Source of the DNA: JANXZS01 sp963797255
Lineage (GTDB): Bacteria; Acidobacteriota; Terriglobia; Terriglobales; Acidobacteriaceae
DNA length: 64,000 bases
Assembly (NCBI GenBank): GCA_963797255.1
Contig: CAWCOV010000017.1
Span: forward strand, 1-64,000
Reading direction: 5' to 3'
The notes below the pieces were generated by a model. That model ran no database searches. It saw nothing but the letters and a program-made list of their open reading frames with translations, and had not been told where the DNA came from. The position numbers and the translations under genes are program-made. Positions 37,999-46,192 of this stretch are shown piece by piece; the first letter of the stretch is position 1, and each line of letters opens with the position of its first letter.

Positions 37999-39565
37999 TC
38001 AGCGTGCCGGGTTCTGGCATTGGAAGTTACGGGCGTCCTGCGTATCCCCGGTGCCGCTGTACTGCGCGTGCTTCGGATACGCACAGAGCGGGCGGCTACG
38101 GCCAGCGAACGCTTGGCCGGTGGCGGTGACGGAATCCGGCGCAGTGCGCTTTTCGACCCAATCGACAACAGCGGTCAGCATGTCGAAGTGATCGAGCGCG
38201 GGGCCGCCGCCGCAGTGGGCCATACCGGGCACGAGGAACATGCGGCTCCATTCGGAAACCTTCTCTGCGCCGCCATTGGCTGGCGGCAAGTGATTGGTAG
38301 TAGTCGAGAGTGTCGAGCGGCGAGAACCACGGATCGCTGTCGCCGTGGAAGAAGATCAGCTTGCCTCCGTTGAGAGAGAACGTGGATAGATTGGCGGATG
38401 CGGGCTCGACGAGCGGATCGGAGGCGTGCAGCGCTGCCTTGTCGACATCGAGTTCAGTCGCGGTGGTGTAGGGGCCAAAGAGTCCGTTGTTCCCTAGGGC
38501 GATCAGGCCCGGCACCATGCCTTTCGATGCGATTCCCGTGTCGTAGAGAAAGCCCGGATAGACCTGAGTACCATAGGCATTCTTCGGTCCGGCGAAGGCT
38601 TTTTTGATGGCGTTGGTTTTTTCCGTAACGATGCACGCGTCCGTCTGGCCGGGCTTGCAGGCAAGGACGGCGGGGTCGAAGTCGCAGCCGATTGGATCGG
38701 AGATCATGCCGTCGGCTACTCCGTCTTTTGCGTCGCACTGCTTCATGAGGGCGTCCATAAAGAGCTTGCGATCCGCGTCGGTGAGGAACTTGTCGATCTG
38801 CGGCTTGCCGGAGGCACCTTTGGGGGCGGCCTGGTTATAAGCGACGGGGATCCATTGGGCGATGGCGAGGTTAGAGAGACCGGTGCGCATGGCCGGATCC
38901 CCTGAAACGATCCCGTTGAAAACTGTGGGATATCGCTGCGAGAGGATCATGCCTTCGCGACCGCCGGTGGAGCAGCCGACAAAGTAAGAGTATGCCGCGG
39001 GTTTCGCGTAGTAGTGCGCGACGATCTGCTTAGCGACTCCCGCAACTTCAGCGTTGGCGAGGAAAGCGAAGTCAAGGTATGCCTGCTGGTCACGCATGAA
39101 TGAGAAATCGAAAGGACCGGTCTTTGCCTTATGTCCAGTGTCGGTGCTGGCTACAGCAAATCCGCGAGACAGTGCTGGCTTGTCGCCGGCGTAGTTTGCA
39201 CCCGCTGGATAGGCAACAACGCCATTGCCGCCACCGCCGCCCTGCATCATGAAGTCGCCGTTCCACGCGGCATTCTCCGGGAGGGCAAGAGCAAAGCCGA
39301 TGCCGAATTCCTGGCCATCGGCGCCTTTGCGGCGATTGATTACGCCATCCACGCGGCAGTGCGATGGAAGCGGCCCGATAGCGGGAGCGCCGGGGTACGG
39401 CGGCGGGACGGTAGTTCCGGCGGGAACGACTGCGGCCTTGGTGATTTCGACGCCGTCGATTTTAAGGCCGGTAAGAGCGGCACAGGGGTCGGTCGATTGA
39501 GACTGTGCCGTCAAAGAGCCGCTCAGAACGGCCGTGAAAAGAAGCAAGAGTTTCGTATTCTTCAT
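37999..39565 (-). CDS. Tannase/feruloyl esterase family (one frameshift)
   Basis: About 520 residues with a Sec signal (LLLLFTAVLSGSLTAQ). The nucleophile is in YFVGCSTGGREGMILSQRYP, FNGIVSGDP follows it, and late LIFFHGDSDPWFS carries the Asp. After a one-base shift at about 38275 the second frame supplies the catalytic His region (MFLVPGMAHCGGGPALDHFD) and C terminus. The family (PF07519) cleaves galloyl, feruloyl or similar aryl esters. It starts at ATG 39565 and leads into the hemicellulose cluster. The single shift in an otherwise clean gene may be a sequencing error. Confidence 0.85.
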
Positions 39566-39637
39566 AGCCAACCTTCTCCCGCAAAGCAGTGTGAATCGAC
39601 GTCAGACCCTATCTGCTGCCGGACATGAATCTGACTG

Positions 39638-40744
39638 CTAGCGACAATCCGCTGTGAAGCAGAGATTCTTGCTGAAGAACGACAGCACATGGTTCTGGAA
39701 TCGATCGGCGACAGCGCTGACATGCGTGCCGGAATAGATTTCAAAAGTGTTCGCGATTCCATAGTTGTCGAAGATGACATGGAGTTTGCCTGCGTCCGTG
39801 CGCAGGCCATCCTGATCGCCGACGTCCATGGAGATGGCGCGGTACTGCTTGAGATTGCCGATGTACTGATCGACAAAGGCGAGTGGTGAATTGGCCGTGT
39901 ATTTGGCGACGATCTCGGGTTGCAGAACGCCGTCTTTGGTTGGCAGATCGAAGTAGAGCGGAGGGTTCTTGGGATTGGGAGCCCAGGCCGCTGCCGTTGC
40001 ATATTGTGCGGAGGTAAAGCCGGGCGACTGGGCTGCCAGGTCCGCCGGAGACTTGGCTGCTGCGACTTTCTTCTCGCTGGCGATTGCCCGCTCCTTCATT
40101 TGCTCGGGAGTGCCCGGTCCGCCGCCGACCATGGAAGACAAGCAGCAGGGGCTCATGATGTAGAGTGCGCCGAAGACATCAGGATGCTTCATGCCGATGC
40201 GTGACGCGCCATAGCCGCCCATGGAGTGGCCGACGAGACCGCGGCTGGTGCGAGCAGGGATGGTGCGATAATGCGCGTCGATGTAAGAGACAACATCGCT
40301 TGATACGAACTTCTCGAAGTCGCCGGTGGTGACGGAGCTTGAATACATCGATCCGTTATAGATGGTCTTGGAATCGGGCAGGACAACGATCATTTCCCGC
40401 GAGCCTAGCGCGAACGCGCCTTCGATGGTCTGCGGTACGTGGATCTCATGCGACCATTGCTCGGCTCCGATGGAATACCCGTGCAACGCGTAGACCACGG
40501 GATAGCGATGCTTCTTGTCTTTCTGGTAGCTGGGGGGCAGAAAGACGATGACATCGCGATCGACGGCATCCCCCTCAAGATTGCCTTCGAGAGATGTGCC
40601 GTGGATCTTGATGTGCTCGACCGCGACCGGCTTTGCTCCGGGGACGACGTCCGGGATATTGGTCTGCACTTGAGCGATGAGCCATGATGCAGGCACGACA
40701 GCCAAAGTGATTGCGCACGCAGTGAACAGCTTTGTGAATCTCAT
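39638..40744 (-). CDS. Secreted esterase (enterochelin esterase/FrmB-like)
   Basis: 368 residues with a signal peptide (ITLAVVPASWLIAQ). An esterase_D alpha/beta hydrolase domain follows: YPVVYALHGYSIGAEQWSHE, nucleophile elbow GLVGHSMGGYGASRIGMKHP, Asp in MDVGDQDGLR and His in YSGTHVSAV. Enzymes of this type in xylan clusters remove acetyl or feruloyl groups. It lies 72 bp downstream of nothing else on its strand than the GH51 gene (22 bp apart), so GH51-esterase-tannase probably form one transcript. Confidence 0.85.
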   Translation of the reverse strand: MRFTKLFTACAITLAVVPASWLIAQVQTNIPDVVPGAKPVAVEHIKIHGTSLEGNLEGDAVDRDVIVFLPPSYQKDKKHRYPVVYALHGYSIGAEQWSHEIHVPQTIEGAFALGSREMIVVLPDSKTIYNGSMYSSSVTTGDFEKFVSSDVVSYIDAHYRTIPARTSRGLVGHSMGGYGASRIGMKHPDVFGALYIMSPCCLSSMVGGGPGTPEQMKERAIASEKKVAAAKSPADLAAQSPGFTSAQYATAAAWAPNPKNPPLYFDLPTKDGVLQPEIVAKYTANSPLAFVDQYIGNLKQYRAISMDVGDQDGLRTDAGKLHVIFDNYGIANTFEIYSGTHVSAVADRFQNHVLSFFSKNLCFTADCR

Positions 40745-40766
40745 CAGAACCCTCTCGAAAAACCGG

Positions 40767-42899
40767 CTACTGCACCGGGTAGGAATAAATATTTACGCTG
40801 AATGGGCGCACGACGACGGTGTTGGGCAGCGCACCGAGAGTCTGTTCTTCGACTTGAACCTCGGGCTTCTTACCGACCTGCACGGTTGCGTCAATGGAGG
40901 CGGGGGCCATGCGCCACAGTTTTCCAGCACTGGCGAGTTTGGCTCCGTTGATCGCGAGCTTGATGCTCTGTTCGGAGTCGGATGGGTTGAGCACGGCGAT
41001 TGCGAGTGTCTTGCGATCTTCACTGAGGGCGGCGCTGACGTCGAGTGGATAGGTATCGCTGCCGGGATTGACCGCAGGCTGATCGCCGCCCGCCGGAAAC
41101 GTTGGCTTGGGCTGCGGTGAATTTCCCGTCACTTCAACGGGGATGGTGCCGAAGTGGTCGCGGTACATCTTGAAGACCATGCCGGTAGGATTGAGGACCG
41201 CCTCGGTGCGGTTGGAGCTCATCATCGCGGTTGCGAAGGTGAATGCACCCATCTGAAAAATATCGGAGTGGCGGAACATTTCATGGAAAGCCCACGCGTA
41301 GGCAGGGACGGTCTTGTAGGAGTTGGGTCCGCCGCCGAAATAAGCCCACTCGTCGATTGCGATGGGAACGGGCTTGGCGCGGAGCGCGGGAATTCGCTTC
41401 AGATATTCCTGATAGTGCTCATACTTCGCGCGGACCTGGACGGCCGGCGCGCGTTGCCACTCGATGAACGACAGAGGTGGATCAATCGGCACCTTTTTCT
41501 GCAGCTTCATGTCGGTGTGTTCGCTGCCGGATGCGTAGTAGTGCTCGCTGATCATGTCGATGTTGTCCAGACAGTTGAGAAGCATCTGGCCGGTCCAGTC
41601 GGCTGAAGAAAGATAGTCGGGAACATACTGACCATTGATGCGCCGAGACTGATCGGCGCCTTCCATCACATCGGGCATGGCTCCGCCGGCGATGAGCTTG
41701 ATAGACGGGTCGGCCTTGCGCATCTCTTTGGCGAAGAGATTGTGCTTCAACTCGAACTGCGGAAGCGAGATCGAGCCCATCTGGTAGTCACCCCAGGGCT
41801 CGTTTCCAACGCCCCACCACTCCACGTGGTAAGGCGCAGGATGGCCGTTTGCGGCCCGCCATTTTCCCATTGGCGTGGAGGCGGCACCGTTGGTGTATTC
41901 GACCAACTCGCGCGCGGACCATGCGTCGCCGAAGCCGGCGTTGACGGTGATGTAGGGATCGACGGCGAGGAGACGGCAGAGGGTGAGGAATTCATCTGTG
42001 CCGACATCGTTAGGCTGCACAGCGTGCCAGACGGGATCGAAAATGGGCGGCCGCTTGTCGATGTCGCCGACGCCATAACGCCACTCGTAGGAGGAGACGA
42101 AGTTGCCGCCGGGAAAGCGGAGAACGCCGAAGCGCAACTGTTTTAGCGCGGCGATGACTTCAGGCCGGTAGCCTTCGATGTTGTCGGCGGGCATGAGCGA
42201 GACGGCGCCGACATGGAATGAGCCGGTGCCTGTACCGGTGATTTCGAGCGTGGCGTCATCGGTGTCGGCAGCGGCGGTGTAGTGCAGTGGGAACTTGCGG
42301 TATGTTGCGCCGAGCGTGGTGATGGTGACGGTCTGACGATCAGTGGGCGCTTTGCCCCAGATGAGCGTGAGCTTCACCATCGCGCCGGGAGAACCTGCGA
42401 GCACGATTCGTCCGATGTAGGCCTTCTCTTTGCGAACGGCAATTCCGGATTGGCTGATGCCGTGCGGATCCTTGACGTCGAGTTTGACCTGCGGAGAATG
42501 ATCGCCGGTGTAGGGCGTGCTGGTGTCCATGGTGACGACGTTGCCGCTGCCGATGGGAGCCCACCAGCGCGTTGGAGTACGGCGGAAGCGCGGATTGCCG
42601 CCTGCGCCGCCTATAACGGGAGGAGGTGTTGGAGCGGCGGCGGCGACGGGATAGAAGAATTTGCGGTCGACCAGCATCTCAGACCAGACGCCGTTGTTGA
42701 CGATGTCTCCCCCGTGTTCAAGGAACTGGCCGTAGATATTTTTCGAGATGGGCGCACCGGTTTTGGAGACATCTATGGTGGCACTGACCGCGTGTGTTTC
42801 GGATAGTACGAGGCCCGGTGAGGAGAGCAGAAGAACCACAAACAGTCCGAGAATCGATGAGAGGGTTATGGGAACTGCGATCTTTTCGAAAGGGTGCAC
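40767..42899 (-). CDS. GH51 alpha-L-arabinofuranosidase, large form
   Basis: 710 residues with an N-terminal signal/anchor (LSSILGLFVVLLLSSPGLVL). A carbohydrate-binding-like beta domain (about 95-235) precedes the GH51 barrel. Acid/base is E367 in WWGVGNEPWG, and the nucleophile (about residue 510) is in IAIDEWAYFG. A C-terminal beta sandwich ends at FSVNIYSYPVQ. It should release terminal L-arabinose from arabinoxylan or arabinan in the periplasm or outside. It belongs to the minus-strand esterase group; a second, shorter GH51 gene lies just upstream. Confidence 0.93.
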   Translation of the reverse strand: MHPFEKIAVPITLSSILGLFVVLLLSSPGLVLSETHAVSATIDVSKTGAPISKNIYGQFLEHGGDIVNNGVWSEMLVDRKFFYPVAAAAPTPPPVIGGAGGNPRFRRTPTRWWAPIGSGNVVTMDTSTPYTGDHSPQVKLDVKDPHGISQSGIAVRKEKAYIGRIVLAGSPGAMVKLTLIWGKAPTDRQTVTITTLGATYRKFPLHYTAAADTDDATLEITGTGTGSFHVGAVSLMPADNIEGYRPEVIAALKQLRFGVLRFPGGNFVSSYEWRYGVGDIDKRPPIFDPVWHAVQPNDVGTDEFLTLCRLLAVDPYITVNAGFGDAWSARELVEYTNGAASTPMGKWRAANGHPAPYHVEWWGVGNEPWGDYQMGSISLPQFELKHNLFAKEMRKADPSIKLIAGGAMPDVMEGADQSRRINGQYVPDYLSSADWTGQMLLNCLDNIDMISEHYYASGSEHTDMKLQKKVPIDPPLSFIEWQRAPAVQVRAKYEHYQEYLKRIPALRAKPVPIAIDEWAYFGGGPNSYKTVPAYAWAFHEMFRHSDIFQMGAFTFATAMMSSNRTEAVLNPTGMVFKMYRDHFGTIPVEVTGNSPQPKPTFPAGGDQPAVNPGSDTYPLDVSAALSEDRKTLAIAVLNPSDSEQSIKLAINGAKLASAGKLWRMAPASIDATVQVGKKPEVQVEEQTLGALPNTVVVRPFSVNIYSYPVQ

Positions 42900-43022
42900 G
42901 GTTCATGTCTCCGGATACCGCATGGATTAACGCCAGGCTTGGATAAGCAAAGCTGGCGGCGTGGATCTTCGGTTTAGCGAGACAGCGCATCTGTACACCG
43001 CCTGGATAGAACGGACCTGCGG

Positions 43023-44604
43023 CTACTGCTCGATTGAAACCACCGTTACGGATCGCGGTGCTACCGTGAGCGACAGCTTGCCGTTCTGAACTTTTACCGC
43101 TGTCGGCTTCGGCACAACTGTATTGGGGGATTCGAAGGTGTTGATGCTGTCGACCGCGGCTCCCGTTAACGTCTCTGCTTTAGCCGATTTTGCTGTGATG
43201 CCTGCCAGGTCCGCCTCAATGGTCGCTGGGTTTTCCGCGTCGAGGTTGGTGATCTCAAGCAACAACTTTCCGTCAGCACTTTTTGCGGCGATGGCGTCGA
43301 AACGTGCGCAGGGTCACGCTGCCGTGGGAGTAGGCACCCGCGTCGAAGGCAACAGGAATAAATGTCGCGTCCTGAAATGGAACGTACATTTTGAATACGA
43401 AATAGGTTGGGGTGAGGACCATCTTCTCTTTGTCGGTGAGGATCATCGCCTGAAGCACGTTGACCATCTGGGCGATGTTCGACATGCGCACGCGGGCGGC
43501 GTGGCGGGCAAAGATGTTCAGGTTGAGCGAAGCCAGAACGGCATCGCGAACACTGTTCTGCTGGACGAGGAAGGCCGGATTGGAGCCGGGCAATGGGGCG
43601 TGCCAGGCGCCCCACTCATCCACGACCAGGGTGACCTTCTTATCTGGATCATACTTGTCCATCACGACTTCCTGTTTACGCAGAAACTCATCCATGAACA
43701 GCGTCGATTTCAGCGTCTTGACGTAATCGTCCAATCCGAACTTTTCTGAGGGGGTTGAGGGCGGCCAGCTATTGGGCACCGTATACCAGTGGAGGGAGAC
43801 GCCATTGATATCCCACGCCCAGGTGTGCTTCTTCCAGGCTTGCATCACGACTTCGGTCCACTCGGTGTCAGGCGTGCCGGGACCGACGGCGATCTTCAGC
43901 ATCTGGTCTTTGTCGCGCTGTGCGGGATTCATGTTCAGCACGAAGCGGCTGTACACCTTCATCAAGCTGGCGTAGTAGTCGGGGGTCATGGCGCCGCCGC
44001 AGTCCCAGCTTTCGTTGCCGATGCCGAGGAATCCGACTTTATAGGGCTCAGGATGGCCGTTGGCGGCACGTTCTTTGGCAAGAGCCGTGGGCGCTGCGGC
44101 GGTCATGTACTCCAGCCACTCGGCGGCCTCCTCGGTGGTGCCGGAGCCGACGTTGATCGACACGTAGGGTGTGCTGCCGATCTGCTGCATGAAATCCATA
44201 AACTCATCGGTACCGAAGGCGTTGGTATCGATGACATCGCCCCAGGCAGAATTCACGGTGGCAGGGCGCTTGTCGCGGGGGCCTACTCCGTTGCGCCAGT
44301 GGTATTGGTCGGCGAAGCAGCCACCGGGCCAGCGGACGTTGGGCACCTTGAGATCCTTGAGGGCGCCCACGACGTCGTTGCGAATTCCGCGAGTGTTGGG
44401 TATAGGTGAGTCGGGGCCGACCCAGATGCCCTCATAGAGGCCGTGGCCGAGATTCTCGGCGAACTGGCCAAACAGGTTGCGATCGATCTTCGAGCCCGGC
44501 TTCGACGCATCGACTGTGAGATGAATCGTGTTGTCTGCAGCCATCGAAGGCACAACCGAAGAGAGAGCCAGGAATCCTAAAATTGCGAGAAATCGACGCG
44601 CCAC
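43023..44604 (-). CDS. GH51 alpha-L-arabinofuranosidase (one frameshift)
   Basis: About 525 residues. Signal peptide (ILGFLALSSVVPSMAAD), NLFGQFAENLGHGLYEGIWV, the acid/base in VGFLGIGNESWDCGG and the nucleophile in TLVVDEWGAWHAPL. One extra T at about 43295 (ACGTTTCGACG) ends the first frame at RRKKC; removing it gives DAIAAKSADGK followed by LLLEITNLDAENPA, the normal C-terminal sandwich to 43023. All catalytic residues lie before the shift. It differs from its neighbour by lacking the N-terminal binding domain, so the two probably take different arabinosyl linkages. Confidence 0.88.
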
Positions 44605-44750
44605 AAAAATGCCTCCACTGACCCATCGGCAATCGATTGCAACGGCCGAGGCGCACCGTCACATCAGGCTCGGAATTTTCGGCCGCCGTTCTCGTATTCC
44701 GTTCCGGGAATCATCGACTATACACAGGCCAAGCCGGAGCGAACAAGATA

Positions 44751-44766
44751 AATAAATCGCTTTATT
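44751..44766. promoter_or_regulatory. AT-rich palindrome in divergent promoter region
   Basis: AATAAA-TCGC-TTTATT has perfect 6-bp arms. It lies between the divergent GH51 and esterase genes, 22 bp before a strong ribosome-binding site. It could be a repressor site controlling both directions of the hemicellulose cluster. Confidence 0.4.
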
Positions 44767-44788
44767 AAAAGCCAGAAGGAGGATTACC

Positions 44789-44860
44789 ATGCCCATGGTT
44801 GTAGCTGGCAGAGTGATCCGGCTCCAAGGCGGCTCTGCCTCTTGTGGAGGTGCACTTTGA
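44789..44860 (+). CDS. Short leader ORF overlapping esterase start
   Basis: A 23-codon ORF (MPMVVAGRVIRLQGGSASCG, then GAL) preceded by AAGGAGGATTACC, the best ribosome site in the region. Its TGA stop overlaps the TTG start of the esterase (TTGA), in a different frame. This is the geometry of a leader peptide or of translational coupling. No homologue is known to me, so expression is only inferred from the ribosome site. Confidence 0.4.
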   Translation: MPMVVAGRVIRLQGGSASCGGAL

Positions 44861-46071
44861 AAGTGTTTGCAATTTTAATGCTACTTGCAGCGAGCGTTTG
44901 TTTTGGGCAGGATGCGGGTGATTTCAAGCCCGCAACATCGAACGTTCTGGATGCGCAGTATCCGAGGGTCGATGCCAACTCGCGGGTGCAGATCCGGTTT
45001 AAAGCGCCGGATGCGGCGAAGGTGAAGCTGAATTTCTGGAGCGGTCCAAAGGTGGACATGGAGAAGCAGGCGGACGGCTTCTGGACTATTACAACTCCGG
45101 CCATGGCTCCCGGGCTTCACTATTACACGATCATCGTGGATGGCGCGGAGGTGAGCGATCCGGGCAGCACGGCCTACTTCGGTGGGAGCAAATGGGCCAG
45201 CGCTGTTGAGGTGCCCGAGGCCGGAGTGGATTATTACCTGCCCAGGGAAGTTCCTCATGGGCAGGTGTCTGAGGTCTGGTACCACTCCAGCGTGACCGGA
45301 ACGTGGCGGCACGCAGTGGTGTACCTGCCGCCGGGCTATGACACGGCGAAAACCCGCTATCCGGTTCTATACCTGCAGCATGGCGGAGGCGAGGACGAGA
45401 CCGGATGGATTCGGCAAGGCAAGGCGAATTTCATTCTCGACAACCTGATCGCAAGTGGAAATACCAAGCCGATGATCATTGTGATGGCGAATGGGTATGC
45501 GAGCCGCATTGGCTACGTGGTTCCCGACCTGAGCGGACAGCCGTTCGGCTCGCCGGAGTTCATGAAGGTGATGAAAGAGCGCATGGGCGCCTTCGAAGAT
45601 GACATGGTCCAGGTGCTGATTCCGTTTATTGACAAGACGTTCCGCACGATTCCCGATCGCGACCATCGGGCAATGGCCGGGCTTTCGATGGGCGGCATGC
45701 AGACGTTCCAGGTGACATTCAATCATCTCGACTTGTTTTCTTACATCGGCGGATTCAGCGGTGCGGCCAACGTATTCACAATGGGAAATACCAAGCTGGA
45801 TACGAAGACGGCGTTCAACGGGGCAATGGCTGACCCGGCGGCGTTTGCCAAGCGCGTGCATTTGCTGTGGATCGGCGTAGGAACCAACGAGCCTGAACGG
45901 ATGAAGTCAGGATTGGAGAATTTGAATGCGGCTCTCGACGAAGCAAAGATCCCGCATGTGTTTTACGAGTCGCCCGGTACCGATCACGAATGGCAAACAT
46001 GGCGACGCGATCTGAAAGACTTCGCACCCCGCTTGTTCCAAGCGCCGAGTCCGGCCGTTGCCGCGCACTAG
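44857..46071 (+). CDS. Secreted esterase with N-terminal E-set domain
   Basis: 404 residues. I start it at TTG 44857, with GGAGG 6 nt upstream, which gives a clean signal peptide (KVFAILMLLAASVCFGQ). An immunoglobulin-like E-set/CBM48-type domain (about 30-120) precedes the esterase_D hydrolase: YPVLYLQHGGGEDETGWIRQ, nucleophile in AMAGLSMGGMQTFQVTF, and His in YESPGTDHEWQTWRR. This is the architecture of bacterial feruloyl/acetyl xylan esterases (XynZ/Fae1-like). First gene of the plus-strand run esterase-GH3-GH29-GH42. Confidence 0.88.
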   Translation: MKVFAILMLLAASVCFGQDAGDFKPATSNVLDAQYPRVDANSRVQIRFKAPDAAKVKLNFWSGPKVDMEKQADGFWTITTPAMAPGLHYYTIIVDGAEVSDPGSTAYFGGSKWASAVEVPEAGVDYYLPREVPHGQVSEVWYHSSVTGTWRHAVVYLPPGYDTAKTRYPVLYLQHGGGEDETGWIRQGKANFILDNLIASGNTKPMIIVMANGYASRIGYVVPDLSGQPFGSPEFMKVMKERMGAFEDDMVQVLIPFIDKTFRTIPDRDHRAMAGLSMGGMQTFQVTFNHLDLFSYIGGFSGAANVFTMGNTKLDTKTAFNGAMADPAAFAKRVHLLWIGVGTNEPERMKSGLENLNAALDEAKIPHVFYESPGTDHEWQTWRRDLKDFAPRLFQAPSPAVAAH

Positions 46072-46192
46072 CGACGGAGTAGAACGCAATCTTCGAACTG
46101 CGCTGGCCTGCACGGAGCAATCGGATGCGGGCCAATGCATAAAAAAACAGGGCGGACGGAAGACAGCCAGCCCAGATTCACTTGAGGATCAC

